Shown: positions 47,242 through 60,971 of the stretch, piece by piece
Position numbering within the stretch: the stretch's first letter is position 1
Layout: the number at the start of each line of letters is the position of its first letter
Assembly: GCF_016802725.1 (NCBI RefSeq)
Contig: NC_052669.1
Location: 6,625,501 to 6,689,500 of the forward strand
Direction: 5' to 3'
Source: Solenopsis invicta
Lineage: Eukaryota > Arthropoda > Insecta > Hymenoptera > Formicidae
Length of the DNA: 64,000 bases
Program-made: the position numbers and the translations under genes
The notes under the pieces: generated by a model
The model's input: only the letters and a program-made list of their open reading frames with translations
What the model was told of the DNA's origin: nothing
Database searches by the model: none

Positions 47242-50200
47242 TTCGACGATCTTCGTTCCTCTTTTCACGATCACGAGGGAATGTGCACAGAGGACGGTCA
47301 GCTGCAATCTCGAGGCGCGCCACCGACGCTTGCCGTGCGTGGAAATCCAATAGCATAGACTGTCCTCGCAACCGCTACAAAAGAGCGGTCGCTTCGCGAC
47401 TCGCGACTAATGTTATCGCGATGACTTCTCACGAGCGGTAGAAGGGAGGGACGAAAGAGTTATCTAAGAACTATACGAGAGACTGTAACTATCAGCCTAT
47501 GCTAATCGATGCTAATTTGCAACGTTGAACATTACTTCCAATGAGGACTTTCAATGTAACATGATGTAAATCGTTCTTCCACATAAAGAACTCTAATAGA
47601 ATGATCGTGTCTCAGCGATATTCTTTTACAATGTGCGCTCAAAGCATTGTCTCACATTTACGTTCCGAAGTGAAACACAGCGCATTGAAACCTTATGGTA
47701 TCGCGGTATGCACAACAAAATAAGAAATAAATTTTAATATGATAATCCCCGATTACTCAATCACACGGTTTGAAAAAACTCGAACTGACCGAAGAAACGG
47801 ACGTAAGCCAGAGATCAGACGACGGTAAAACAATTTATCTGGCATTTTCTTTTTTTGCTTTGATTAGATTTTTCTTTGACTTTATATTAATATTAAGTAG
47901 GAAAGTAAGACTCATATAAAAGATTTTTTTTTTATATAAGGATTGATATAACTATACGCAACAACTTCGACATCACAGCGAGACAAGGTTGATAAGGTCT
48001 GTAGATAGAACGATCTTTATTGCTCAATTACACGCTGCAAATATTTTTGTCACTCAACTCGGAAAGTTTTCATATGGCCGAACGGAGAGCGGCGACATCC
48101 TGCAACATATATTTCACATCGAGGCTTTACTTACGACGATTCTTTACTTTGACTCATCGCGATGATCCGTTGGGGTTGAACAATACACGGTGACGAATTA
48201 GTTTTGAACATCTTACCTGCCGAATCTTGTTTACCGTTACGCATTTACATTCATCTGAATAACCACTAGCAATGGAACCGTATGAAAATATCTAGTATCT
48301 CTCTTGAGATCTCTCTCGCTACACGTTAAATCATAACGTCAAAAGAGAGAAATCATGGACTTTTTTTGCTTCGTATTATAGTCGAAATAACTTGATTCTC
48401 TCGTAGATCTCCGCTTGTATTTGATAGTGCTCATCGACAAAATATATTGAAAAATTTTTGATTCAGATCAAATAAGTCTTTAAAAATTTCGATCAATCGT
48501 TAATTTAATTTTTTGTTAAATGTAACTAAGGTAATTGAAGTATCAATAATGGATCGAATTTGTAAAATTAAATGTTTTACAGACATGTAGAAAAATTTTT
48601 TTAGATTAATTTTTTGTAATTATTGTAATACAAAATTACTTTCTTAATCATTGTTACTTAACAAAAAAAAAAGTTATCTTTAATCACTTTTTTAAATATT
48701 CTTTTTAATAATTCTTTGAAATTCTTTAATACTCTTAATAGATTGTATTTAACGTACTAAACATACAATAACACATAAAAACGTACATCATTAATGTACA
48801 ATTAGTTATACTGATCCATAATTGAGACTTACATGTAAACATTTTTAATTATTTTCCAAAAAATATACAATCTCAGTTTATTGAATACATAATCATTTTT
48901 TAAAATTATAATATTTACAGCTTTATTAACAACTTTTTTAAATGTATGATCTGTAAATTTATACGAATTAATGATGAAATCTACTTTAACTTTAAATTAT
49001 CATAATTAAGACTTTATATAGAATCAATTATATTAAAATTATGTTATATTATGAAGGCAGAATACAACAAAAAGAAAATTTTTCAGTACAGTTTATCAAT
49101 GTGTATTATCACACACAAATAACAGCATATTCTCTCACGTATTTCTACTCTACTATTTATTAGTGCCTATCGATAAAATATACTAAAGGATTTTTTTACT
49201 TTCATAGATAAGTGAATAAGTATCTGAAAATTTGAATCAATTATTTTATATACATGATTTATCATTAAAAAAAATATAATTGTAAAATCCTTATATGTAA
49301 ATTTATGAAAGTAGAATAGCAAAGGAGAATTTTCAGCTCACCAAGATCAAATGATAGCATACTGAAAGAACCAATACATTTCGTCATATAATTAAAAAAA
49401 GATTCATGTTATATCTCGTTTCTGATCGTCATGATTTAATATGATTGTAGTCAGAGAATAAAGTCTTTTAAAATCTATAAAATTCGTGATACTAGAAGCG
49501 ATATAATTTCAATTTCTAAAGTAACAAGCAGATATAAGAAATAGTAAAAAGAATCACTCTTGTGAAGAGTTAATAAGTTCTCCGAGCAAGAAGAACGAGC
49601 AAAAAACGCGGTCAACGTCGCGATTTACGTTATCAATCATTAAGACTATCTCAGACCGAAGATGTCCGATATTTTATAGGGATCGCAGCGCGGGGAAAGT
49701 ATTCGTTCTTACGATACCTTCGTGCTCCCGCTGAGCGGAGACTCTCGAGAATCCGCTCTAGGGCGGAGATTCGGCGTGTGTAAGCACAAGTCGATCTCAG
49801 TTTTAGTCCAGAGCACACCCTACAGAAGAAGAGGATTCCTCTCGTAGAGACGGGCTTTCCCTTAAGAAGCGCCGCTTCTCCTAAGAAAGAAAACAGGACT
49901 CTCAAAGGCGTTCGAGTGGAACACGCGGGGTAAATTAACGTGTCGTTCGTCTTTTTTTTTTATATATAACTTTTATTCGTTTTCTTACGCGTACGTCGGA
50001 ACGATACCGACAGGCTGGAGACTCGCGGTAACTTGGACGCAGCAACCCTCGCGTCTTTATTCGAGTATACGTCTTCAACTCGCCCTCGCTCGTCTCTCTT
50101 TTTCGGCGTCGTATAGATTGCTGTGTGATGAACAATTACCTCTCGCTACCACCACAGTCGTTCCTCCACCAGACCTCTCGCGTCGCTTCTACTTGAAGCC

Positions 50201-50817
50201 CTCGTGTCTCTCGAGCTCCCAGCTCGCATGCTCCTTCAAGGGTACATCCTTCGTGGACGATGCCGGCGTAGAGGGCTATCATCGCGTCCTATATCACATA
50301 TCATATTACAATACAGCGTGTTACAATCCCTGTTGTCGCGCGTTTCTATCGGTTTTGCGCTTTTTTTCCGTTTTGTAATGCGGCAACCGACGATGACCGA
50401 CACGTGTGTGTTAGTTTTCTATCACGCGAGATCAAAGGGTAACCCGTGTGTCCCGATGACGTGCGTCCGTTTTACATATATTTACACATGTATGTTTTTT
50501 TTCTCGGGTTCCTGGTGCCGACCGTGTCTCTCAAAAATCCGGTGCACGGATCCGATCGGCGATTCACGATCTCCACGTGTCTCTAGTGAGAGAACTCTGC
50601 GTGAGAGAACTCTGCCGAGAGGGACTGGGTATATGCATTTTTTTTATCTTTCTAAGCGCCTGCGAGAGGATCTGTGCCGGCGCGTGTCCGAAATGTATCT
50701 CAGCGATCTAGCTACAGATTGGGCTCGGAACTTCACATCTCGTTGAGCTTCTCGGCGATCAGCGTGTGTCCCGAACCGTTTTTGCAACTCGGGCTGCGTG
50801 ACTTTATTTACAGACCA

Positions 50818-50975
50818 CGACGTTGACGGCGACGATGACGGCAGCGACAACTGCGACGAGGGCGGCGGCGGCGGCGGCGGCGACGACGAAGTTGACGACG
50901 ACGGCAGTGGCGACGGCGGCGGCGGCGATGACGACGACGACGACGACGAAGACGACGACGACGACGACGACGACA
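50818..50975. repeat. GAC/GGC triplet-repeat tract
   Basis: Interrupted GAC and GGC triplets, ending in an almost pure GAC run. It yields Asp/Gly-rich, Thr-rich or Val/Ala-rich open frames in different frames, so it is treated as low complexity, not as a gene. A splice-acceptor-like TTATTTACAG directly precedes it on plus. Confidence 0.8.
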
Positions 50976-51601
50976 AGCCGGAATCTCGCACGTCCGTATG
51001 GGCTACGAGAGCGAGGCTGCGGCCCATCGGGGCAGACCTTCGCTATCCGACGACTTAGTCCGGCGACACCGACATTACCGTAATCCTCGAAGGAGTGTAC
51101 TTGCAATACAGCGATACATCGCGTATCGAACATATCCGACGTAGCTCCCCGGTGTGCGTGACGCCTCCATGCTCCTAGAGTCTTTTCTTCCCGCACGCGT
51201 GTACCATACGCGCGCGCGCGACTCGATTATCGCAGATCTTTTCTTATTTCCCCGCGTACCCGCATCAACGAGCCTCGAGTCTCGTCAAGTACGTCAAGCC
51301 TACGTATCGCGGGTCGGGGGATTCGCCTAGGCGGATACTAGTTGCTCGTAGGGATGTAACGCCAAAAAAAATTGAAAAAAAATTGAAAAAAAGGAAGGAG
51401 CGGGACAATGTATGAAATAAGACTGTCTCAAAACCAGGAAGATCGTATGAGAGAGTACCACCACACAGCACAGACTTCCTAGGAACATCCATTGAACGTT
51501 CAAAGGGCGTCCATACGTCCTAAGGATATCCTTTGGATAAAATGTGCTCTATGAGAGCGTCATTCGTAATTTTCAATATTTCTGAAATTACAAAATATTA
51601 G

Positions 51602-51846
51602 ACCCGTATTCAGAGAGCGTTTGCCGGCAACAGATACGGAAAAACGGTGCAACACAGTGAAATATTTTACCCTTGTTTAATATTGACAAAATATTAGCTG
51701 TATTCTCTAAATCAGAATCAGTGTATTACTGATAATCACAGTCATAAGTATAGCACTGCAAATCAGTAAGATTCACTGATTCAGATTTAGAGTGTCACTT
51801 GCTGAAAAACGCCCAGAATCTTTATAATCGCATTCTGAATACGGGT
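51602..51846. repeat. TIR element with ACCCGTATTCAGA ends
   Basis: ACCCGTATTCAGAGAGCG at the left pairs with CGCATTCTGAATACGGGT at the right (17 of 18 positions). Inner segment ATCAGTGTATTACTGAT forms another small hairpin. Non-coding, about 245 bp. Confidence 0.75.
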
Positions 51847-54800
51847 TTTAATTTCTAATATTTTTTTATATAAATATCTCTCCGCCCTTTTCACGTAACT
51901 TAAAAACTTGTACTCTCAAGACATTAATTTTCTGATGCTTTGCAAATGGGTAATATCTTTTTTACTCTGAACTATGAGAGGATGTCCATTGGTTCTGAGG
52001 CATCTTGTATAAGTTTTCGTCGACGATCATGCGCCGGGGTCGATCCCGATCTCGACGAAACGATTCCGTATAGTACGGTAAAAGCCAAAGTTAACACGGG
52101 CGTCGGCGTATATACTCGCTATGCACCGATCAAACTCGCAACTCTTGTGACCGAGCCGAGCCGGGAGGAGGTCCGATCTCCTCTCTCGCGCCAACTTAGA
52201 GCGGGAATGTTACAGATCGGCCAATCTCTCTCTTGTCTTTTTCTCCGGATTCGGAATAGTCTATGTATTATTCGGACAGCAGTTTGCTCACCACATCTCA
52301 GTATGGAGAGATGATCGAGTAGCGTGCCTGGTTCTACACGTTCATGTTCCAAAGTCACTCTGAGAGAGGCTCGCTCGGTTATCCCCGAGGACATACTGCG
52401 CGACGTCTCTTAAAGTAACTTTGGGAAGAAGGGAAGAGGGGTGTCTGCGTATAAGCTACGGAACGTGGCCGGTCGCCTTCTGCCTTGCCGTTGGTTGGGT
52501 GGAAAAACGATCTCCAGCCAAGTCCGATTTCTGTAGACCTGCTCAAGCTCCAAGTCTGCAAGTTTGACTGGCACATAACAATGAGTATTATCATGTACAT
52601 ACCGACAAAAAAATCGGGTTAAGATATAAAAAAAAAAGGGAATATTTACACTCCGTCTTATCTATTTACATTTATTCCGCCGCTCGCTTGGTACCTTCGG
52701 AAGCAGCTTTAACTTTGGCTTTGATCGGAAAATTCATGTGAGTGAACGATAATCGCAAAGGTGGCGAAAGGATGGCAAATCTTTCCCTTATGTTTAAAGA
52801 AATTAGGATAAGAGACTGACCGAGAAGAAGAAAAACGACAAAATCACGTCAATAGATTCATTGCAAATTTCTTTCTACAGTATTTATATTTGATAACATA
52901 TGTCATTTTTATGTCAAATTTAAAAAAAATGAGAAACTTTCTTCTTCTCAGTTAAGTTTCAAATTACAAACGATACAATCGCTTTCGACGGACAAAAACT
53001 CAGCCTAGTCCGAGAGAGCCAGCCAGAAAGGGTGAATTCTCAGTTACAATTCAAGGAGATATTCGCACGTGTTCTGACGTTTATTAAAAAATAAGAACTT
53101 GCAAAAACACACGTGAGTCACGTACAAAAAAGAAACGTACAAAAACAGAACCTCATCTCGTTACTAACGCGAGAAGGGTACACGTAGCAGGCTTATCGGA
53201 AACCGATATTATTTCCCGGTGTTCTCTCTTGTTTTAATACATATAGAGGGAGAACTAGTATCCCACGTCCGTGTATGCGTGATGAAGCGACTTATTCGCA
53301 CTATATGCTAGCTCGTGCGCGACCATCTCATCCGCGGTGCCAATTGTTCTGAAAACATCAGTCATACAACGAACGATTTCACTTGGTGTGTTCGTCTGAT
53401 CTCGCTACGGCGGCCCTTAATTCTTTATAAGACAGTACAGAGATAGAGGAGAATCTCAGGGATGGAAATCGTTATAATCCCGGGGCTTTTCAGCTTCCGA
53501 TGCGTCGAAACCTGAATCATATGAAAGTATAACGCGTTGCAATCCCCGATTTCGGCTACTGAGATCGAAACAAGCGATTACGAAAGAGGAGAAAAGAGAG
53601 AAGCAGATTCGTCGAGGGCGTAAAGAGACACGCCTAGAGTTATGATTGTCTTAAAAACGAAAGGGATCAACGGCAATGTATTAATTCGAGTAAATCGTTT
53701 AATATTCAAGTAGAATGGTAGTGCGCAAAGTGACACTCACAAGATCACACAGTACGTGTAAAGTTCTTCTTCGAAGAACTTTATGAGAAATCATAACTCT
53801 CCCTGTATTTTTGAACTGATTAAGATAATTAGGAAGATCTGAAGAAAACGACAACCAAATTCAAAAACTTTTTCATTCTATCGACTCAAAGCGACATGTG
53901 AGAAGTGCGAAGGATATTGCGCCGAATAAAACAAGATTATTACAAAATCATCAGATAATTCTTTGAGATAAATGGGAAAACATACAATTTATACTGCATT
54001 TAACACATAAAAACCTACAGAAAGATTTTAGACTAAAAAAAAATAATTCGAGTCAAGAGTGTATCGAGCAATTAATTTAATAAAAATTTCAATTCTCTTT
54101 CAATTTCAAGTTTAGTTTAAATAATAAATTCGAAATCAAGAAAGCATAAAGTAATTGCTTATAAAATTCTATTTTTACTCATTTCAATATTGTTTCGAGA
54201 TCCATGCGATTGATATATCTGATAATTCTGCAACGTTTTATATTTATGTACATATGCGAATATTAGAATCTTTTTCGTTGTCGGACGTGCATCACGCAAC
54301 GAATTTAAACTTTCCATCGACATTCTCTCGTTCGAGAGAATCGTGAAATCCGGAGTACAATCAGCAATACAATGCACGGTTGCATGCCCGACAAACGCGG
54401 AAAAAAAAACATTACGTTGCATTACATTACATGCGCATTTCGCCCTTATTATTCCCACCCTACTGAGTAAAAATAAAAGAGGCTTCGAGAGGAGTTTGCA
54501 TAACAGAATTAAGAAGAAAATAGTTATCGAGACGGGAACTGTACACATTTGAACGTGAAACAATCCTTGACTAATGTGGAGATATTACTTTCCAATGTAA
54601 CGATATAGTGCAACGTCTATATGAAACAGGATAAATTATAATCTAATTATTTACATGTACATTGAAAGTTATACAAATAATTTGTTCAATTAATTTTATC
54701 GTGACTCTAAATCTAAATAAAATCTAAAACTCTTGACTCTAATTAATCTACATTGTTACACACGATTATCGAACGGTCTGTTCACATACACGATTAAAAC

Positions 54801-57800
54801 TCAAATATCGCTAAAAAAAAAAAAAAAATGCATTGTAGAGATTGCACTGTATCGCAATTAAATAAAAATAAAAGAAGATAAAAGCAGTCGCTTGATGGAG
54901 AAAACATCGTAGAACTTTACCTATCGACAATCAGACTTGTAAAGGGTGGTAGCAAAGAGAGAGACAGAACAACACGAGCGAACACGCCGCGCGCATCTTG
55001 GATCGAGATTGTTTTATCGGGGTATTTTATTTCTTTTTTTTTTATTGAGTCAGTGCGAAGCGGAAACGCACGCGCGACGCGCAGGAAGCCAGCGAAGGAA
55101 GCGCGCGTCCGATCGTACGCGATCAAGATTTTCGACAAGATGCGACAAGGAAGGGTTGGGGGTGGTTACGTGGATAATTATTGCTGGCGAAGGGTACGCC
55201 GCGAGAGAAAGAGCGGTCGGTATGATGTAATTAAAGAAACACGCAGTACACGTCGTTTTTTTTCTTGTGAATTTCACAAATACATGTTATTACATTTCTC
55301 TTATATCCAGCATCATTATTAGCAATATCGTGGTTATAATTTATATAATTTTTAAGAAAAAAAAAACACGGTTGGTACTCGGCAAAAAACAAAAAAGCGT
55401 AGACGGGAGAATAGAGAAAAAAAGCTTACAGCAAGTTTCTACGCTCGAACAAAATGGGAGTGCGATTATTATTACAGACTACAGCACGTCTCTTTACGTC
55501 AGAGTTAATCCTACATTAATAAAAAGATTACGTTACTATACGCTAAGAATAATATTCCGCCACTTGGTTTCCATACAGAATCGGCGCATCCTACCGGGTC
55601 TAAGTCCAATTATAATTTCTTTTTCTTTTGCGAAGGAAACAGCGTTATGAAAACAGGTTTGCTAAACGGTCAGACCCGCACACTACCCCTCTATTTGGGG
55701 AAAGATTTCGGCGAACGCTTTTCTTTTTTATGTCCCCTTATTAAGCACGGTCTACGTTTTCTCCATACACTTTGCAAATACGCTAAAATCGTAAAACTCT
55801 CCAATTTATATCTCGGTAGACGAGGTCTGCTCTCCACTTTAAACACAAAAAAAATAGAATTTGAAAATTCAAGTAAGAATTCCTCATTTGGAGGCTACTC
55901 CTTTCCACTAATATCCTAGTGTAAGAAATTGCGTTGCAATGGGAAATATAATACAAGAAAAAATGCAATAAAAACGCGAGTTCCAATCGAAATAGCTAAT
56001 CGATGGAATAATTTCCGAGAAAAATCACGCGTCGTCGTCCGTAGTATCAGCTCATCCTTAATTTCTGCAGCATATGTCCTGATACGATCGCGTTCGACGG
56101 ATGAGAATTTCTTTGTCATATACGTATGCTTGTACATGCAGCACATCATCTTTAATGTAAAACTTTATAGAGATGTAAATTAGAGATTTTTACGATTTCA
56201 GCTTGTATGCGAAGGTGCATTGACAAGGCACAAACCGGGCTAAGCGTGTACAAGTGCACGTGCGTAGGTAAAGCGATCTTCAAGGGACCAACAACCGCGA
56301 GTACCGCTCTCGGACATCGTCACGAATACTCCCGACGATGGGTCTCGCATCCGTTTGTACGCACTGAACAAGATCGGCGAACATATGTTTCCTCGGATCT
56401 AATCTACTTGCTTCTTGTTCGGGCTAACTCTAATGCGCGATGATCGTGTCCATGTGCGACAACGCAGTCGCGTGAGAGGAATTCGACGATCGATAACAGC
56501 GGATCACGAGCGTTCTGTCAAACGTGTAGAATTACAGAGATGATTACGCAGTGCTTGCGCCACAAAAGCGGTTGTTACCTCGTCCAGCGGTTCCCGCGGA
56601 AAGGTGCGTAACGCGCGCGTAACCAAGAAATCTATCAGTTGTTTGCGCAATGGAGGAGTGAGTGGGCGTCATCGTCACAGAAAACCCGAAAACGATTGGT
56701 AATTCAACCGCTGCGAGACACGGCCTCATCGGAACGCTCAGTGATCCCCCCCCTTTTTTTACAAATTGATAACATTACAATTGAATTTTTTTTGCAAATT
56801 GCAAAAAATCGCAAAAATTTGAGCCGCGAATTCGTTTCTCAAGTAGCAGACTTTGATAAGAGCAACGTTTTCCGATAGAGGATCAAGAAGTGACCGTAGT
56901 GAGGCCGTATCTCACTTAACACGAAGATACTTGACTTTATACAAATGTATGACGAAGGGAGAGGTGCGAATGTGGTCAGAGAGGCAACAAGAGATACGAA
57001 AGGATCGATAAGCCGGGAGTCTCGGGGGAAGATACGAAAGGATTCGTCGGATGGGGAGCGATAATAATTCCCATAAATTTTTGCGTGTCTCTGCTGGCTA
57101 TATTTGCTTTGCTCTATCTTTGTCTCGGGAGGTTCATTGTTTTTCCGTCTAAATGGATCGCATTGCGGGTAGAGCACTTGTTTCTCATAGAGCGGGCGGC
57201 AGATCTTCACGCGTGCAGTTCGCAAGACGGCCAAGAGTATCTCGGTTCCGAGGCTTCCTGCTAGCGACAGACAGACCCGACGGACCGACGACCGACAGAG
57301 ACCGATCCGAGCCCGACGCGACGATTTAGTATGGTGCGAACCGGCGCGACGGCGATGGCCCTCGTAATCCCGGTCTGGTAACCAAAATTATGTCACGTCA
57401 GTCACGAAATCGGTGGATGCGGATCAAAGCACGGACAGATATAGATTGTAAATGTTAAAAGGTAATATATTATCTGCGTGAAACGAGAAAACAGAAGATA
57501 GAGAAATGTAGAGTAAGTAAGAGCACGTACGTAGAGTGAAATATCATAAATAGTAATAGGAAGACAAAGAATAAAAAAAAATAATGATAAAGAAAAAAGG
57601 AGCGGACATACAATTCGGAAAATACCTCGTTTTTCTCGCTAAACCTTATTACAGATTCTTTCGTTTTATGGTAATAATATTCGCGCAACTCATGTTAAAA
57701 TGTTCAATTCATTATCTTTCAAGCACTCTTCTTTATGAAAGATCGAATATCTAAAGTTCTAATATCTCACTCTAATGGAACAAAGTGAAGCATTCCTAGA

Positions 57801-58545
57801 GTATGTTTTCCGATCATTGTTGCTAAATAATTCAAACATCTTTCATGATTCGCATGGGACAGAATAATAATGCATTCAAAGATGCATCAACAATATCAAA
57901 AACCTATCGTTCACTTTTCATGTGCTTTAGGTTTTCAGTATTGTTCAAGAAGATACCCTATGATAGAATAAAAACAGATATCGATAATTTTTTTGAAGTA
58001 GAAACAAAAAGATGTTGCCTTGGTACGATCGTGAACATAAAGAAGAGAGCGACTTAGATATTGTTACCAAATCTCGCGATTCATGAGGATTTCAATTTGG
58101 ACGTGCTAATTATGACCCAGGCACTTCACTCTACTTACCTACGCTCTTCAAACGAATCTCGGCTGAAGTCCTCGTACATGCCTCTACTATAACAGCGGTA
58201 TAATAAATAATCGAATCTACCAATGAGATTAGATCAACATATACCATATACTGGCTCCCTTGTGTCCAAGGCTTAACTTTGTGAATTAGTCCCTGTATAT
58301 ACATAAGATTCACGTGCAAGATTCGCGTGCCTCGCCTAATATGACTGTCGACTTGGGGATCAGGACGGAATGTTTCGTGCCTATTACGCCTCGAGGCTCA
58401 AGACAAAATGCTGTAGTGGACTGGGATATAATACGCAGGTCATTGAATAATCAAATTTGCCGTAAAAGTTCCTATCTTTCTATTACATCGGACATACAAA
58501 TATATGTGTATATACGTACGTGCGCGCATAGGCGTACGTGCGCGC

Positions 58546-58576
<31 letters not shown>
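58546..58576. repeat. (TA)n microsatellite
   Basis: About fourteen TA units with flanking GTGCGCG and ACACATAC motifs. Confidence 0.9.
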
Positions 58577-58585
<9 letters not shown>

Positions 58586-60260
58586 ACATGTGTGATAAAA
58601 AAATTTGGATTTTCCGTTGAAGTGGACTCGACAAACCTTCGATGCAGTAATCGTTCGCAGACTCGAGCGCAGAAACGCATTGGACGATTAACAACTACAA
58701 AAACCTACGACAGCGGAGTGCAAACAACTATTTGTACTAATTCACTACCTGTACAACTTGAACGTGGCAGGATCAATGAGAAGAGTGTGGGATGTAGCTA
58801 GTCATATGAGGCAGGCAGCGGTAGACTGGATTTTTAACCCATGCGACTTGTCAATATTACAGCTTCTCGCAAAAACAAAACCAACAAGAGTATTTCATAA
58901 AAAATAAGAGCCATTTGCAGCCCAGGCTGGGGAGAGTATGGGGTAATGAGGTGGTAACGTGCAACAACAAATTCAAAGTATTTAGAAAAACTGAGAAATT
59001 CAATCAATTCTGTTTTCTATTTGAACGTTTTGCGAATGGATTTACATACATGAAAAGCTTTGAACCTCGTGAGTAGAAGTCAACTTCAAGAACTATGGAT
59101 TGCAATTTCGAAAAATTCGAGAACGAACTCCAAATTTCTTCGCGACTTTCGTTATTCTCTTCACGAAATTCCGATTCGACTGAATATAAAATTTAATTTA
59201 CTATTTAATGAGATAATTTTCTTGTATTCGTACCACAAATTTTAAACATATCTAAGTCAAGTAATTGTGATGATATAATTTCAAGTAAAAATTTTTCAAT
59301 TTGAACTGACTAATGCGACAGGCAATATTACAAAATGGGAAAAAACTGTTGTATTCAAACTATCCAAAACAAGAAATTAAATCTCGTATTATAACTGCAA
59401 AATATGTACGTACAAGGAAAAAATCTACATTTTAGCAGTACTAAAGAAAAAAAATTTAAAAAAAAAGGAAAAAATTACCAGATTTGCTTAATTTCGAGAT
59501 ACTTTTAATGTTACCAATATAACATTTGTTAATTTGTTACGCCATTTTGATCAAAGAGACAATACACGATTTTAGTTAATGAAAGAAACAGCGTTTGCGC
59601 ATCGGAAAATTGAATGAAATTATATCTCGCGAATGGAACCGAATCGATGTTACAAGTTTATGTTCGTAAGTCTGGCTTGAAAATATTACGGGAGAAATGT
59701 CAATGTAAACTTACTGGTCCAATTCGTCTGGAGAGCTGGTTTCTACTTACGACATGTTTCAAAGACAATCGATTCGATGCGTCATTCCAAAATCGCGCCA
59801 GCCCTTTGTCTTTTTTTCTTTTTTTTTCTCTATCTACAGCGTACGAGAGTTTCGTTTAAAATTGCAGAGCGCATCCTGGCTCGCGGATCGGTAGTGCGAT
59901 CAAGAAATTCTAATTCGCATTCCTTAGGTACGTTTCTTCATCCCAGGCCTCCGCGCCACTCCCGGCTGAGTGATGTACGTAATAGGGAGCGCTTGAAACA
60001 CAAAGGATTCAGTGAGAGACATACAGGCCAATTTCGCAGTTAATGCCATGGAACAAGAGAGTCTATGAACTAGGACATCCCTAGAAGAGCAGTCGACATG
60101 TTCAAGGAACAATCAGTCGAGACCCGGAAAAAGATTCGAACACCATGGGACGCAGACGACGTATAAGGCGGCCTGCTTATTGTATTTCTGACGCGGTTTG
60201 TTGTTGCAGCGACAAGAACGAGGCGTGTCTACTCGCTAACAAAATGAGTCAAAGACTTAC

Positions 60261-60344
60261 TCTTGTACGACTTGAACGCTGACCCGGGACTGTCTCTCTA
60301 GGGTTGCCCGCGTTCATGGACAAAGATGGTACGCCTGAGGTGCA
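60261..60344 (-). other. Candidate downstream exon of lark (84 nt), possible poison or alternative last exon
   Basis: It has a good acceptor (CTAAATTTCAG before 60344) and a good donor (ACAAGA|GTAAGT after 60261) on the lark strand. If the donor at the end of lark exon 3 (TTCAG|GTGAGT) is used, ten codons are read in phase and a TGA follows at 60316-60314, about 53 nt before the next junction. No transcript evidence is available here. Confidence 0.4.
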
Positions 60345-60971
60345 CTGAAATTTAGAATGTACAGAAACGTCCAAGCGTCATATAATTAACATTTCACTAC
60401 GACGGAGTCTGCACTCATGTGGGCATCGGGTCGACACTGGTACGTGTGTATAAAAGTATTAAAAGTCTTAAAATCTCAAGTATACGAGAAAGTAATATTT
60501 GCATAGATAACGATAATGATCATGCGTTGTGCCGCGCGATAACATTGTCAGAGAAGAGAAATTTGGTTTAACATACGACAATAGAAAAGTAAGAAGACAG
60601 AAGGAAGAGATAAAGAGAAAGAGATAGAGAGAAAGAGAGAGAAAAAGAGAGGAGAGAATAGCGGTACATTTAACGAAAACATGTCGAAAAGGACAAAGGT
60701 TTGTAATGAAGTAGACGTGAAGTGAACATTGTAAATTTCGCGATATTTCACTTATCCAACGTTCGCTATTTTGTGGGAATAAAAAAAATAAGGAAAGATA
60801 CTATAAGGAGATACAAGCTAAAATCTATATAAAGTAAAAGAAAATGTGCAACAGACTATAAAAAATGTCGACGAATCACCGAAACCCCAATTCGCATGAG
60901 CTGTTAATCCAGCCTGGAACGTTCACAATGTTAAGTCGGACGAATGGGCAGTCGGTACGCCGGGTACCTAC

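Larger units (their letters stand above)
47242..60260. other. 13-kb region without a recognisable gene
   Basis: 47242-47430 is probably the adenosine kinase 5'UTR and promoter (GC-rich). 47.5-49.6 kb and 53-59 kb are AT-rich and featureless apart from repeats. 49.6-52.6 kb is moderately GC-rich with candidate TATA-like sites (TATTTTATAGGG near 49670, GTATATAC near 52109) and could hold non-coding exons or a lncRNA. 54.9-56.6 kb shows short CpG-rich patches. No family could be assigned to any open frame. Confidence 0.5.

Noticed and set aside
50798..51058. Asp/Gly-rich open frame
   Set aside because: It is made by the GAC/GGC triplet repeat; other frames of the same DNA are equally open. No conserved ends.
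54159..54563. 134-codon open frame on minus with a hydrophobic N-terminus
   Set aside because: It lies in AT-rich DNA with no family similarity, no splice or poly(A) context and an overlapping open frame on plus; I could not support it as a gene.
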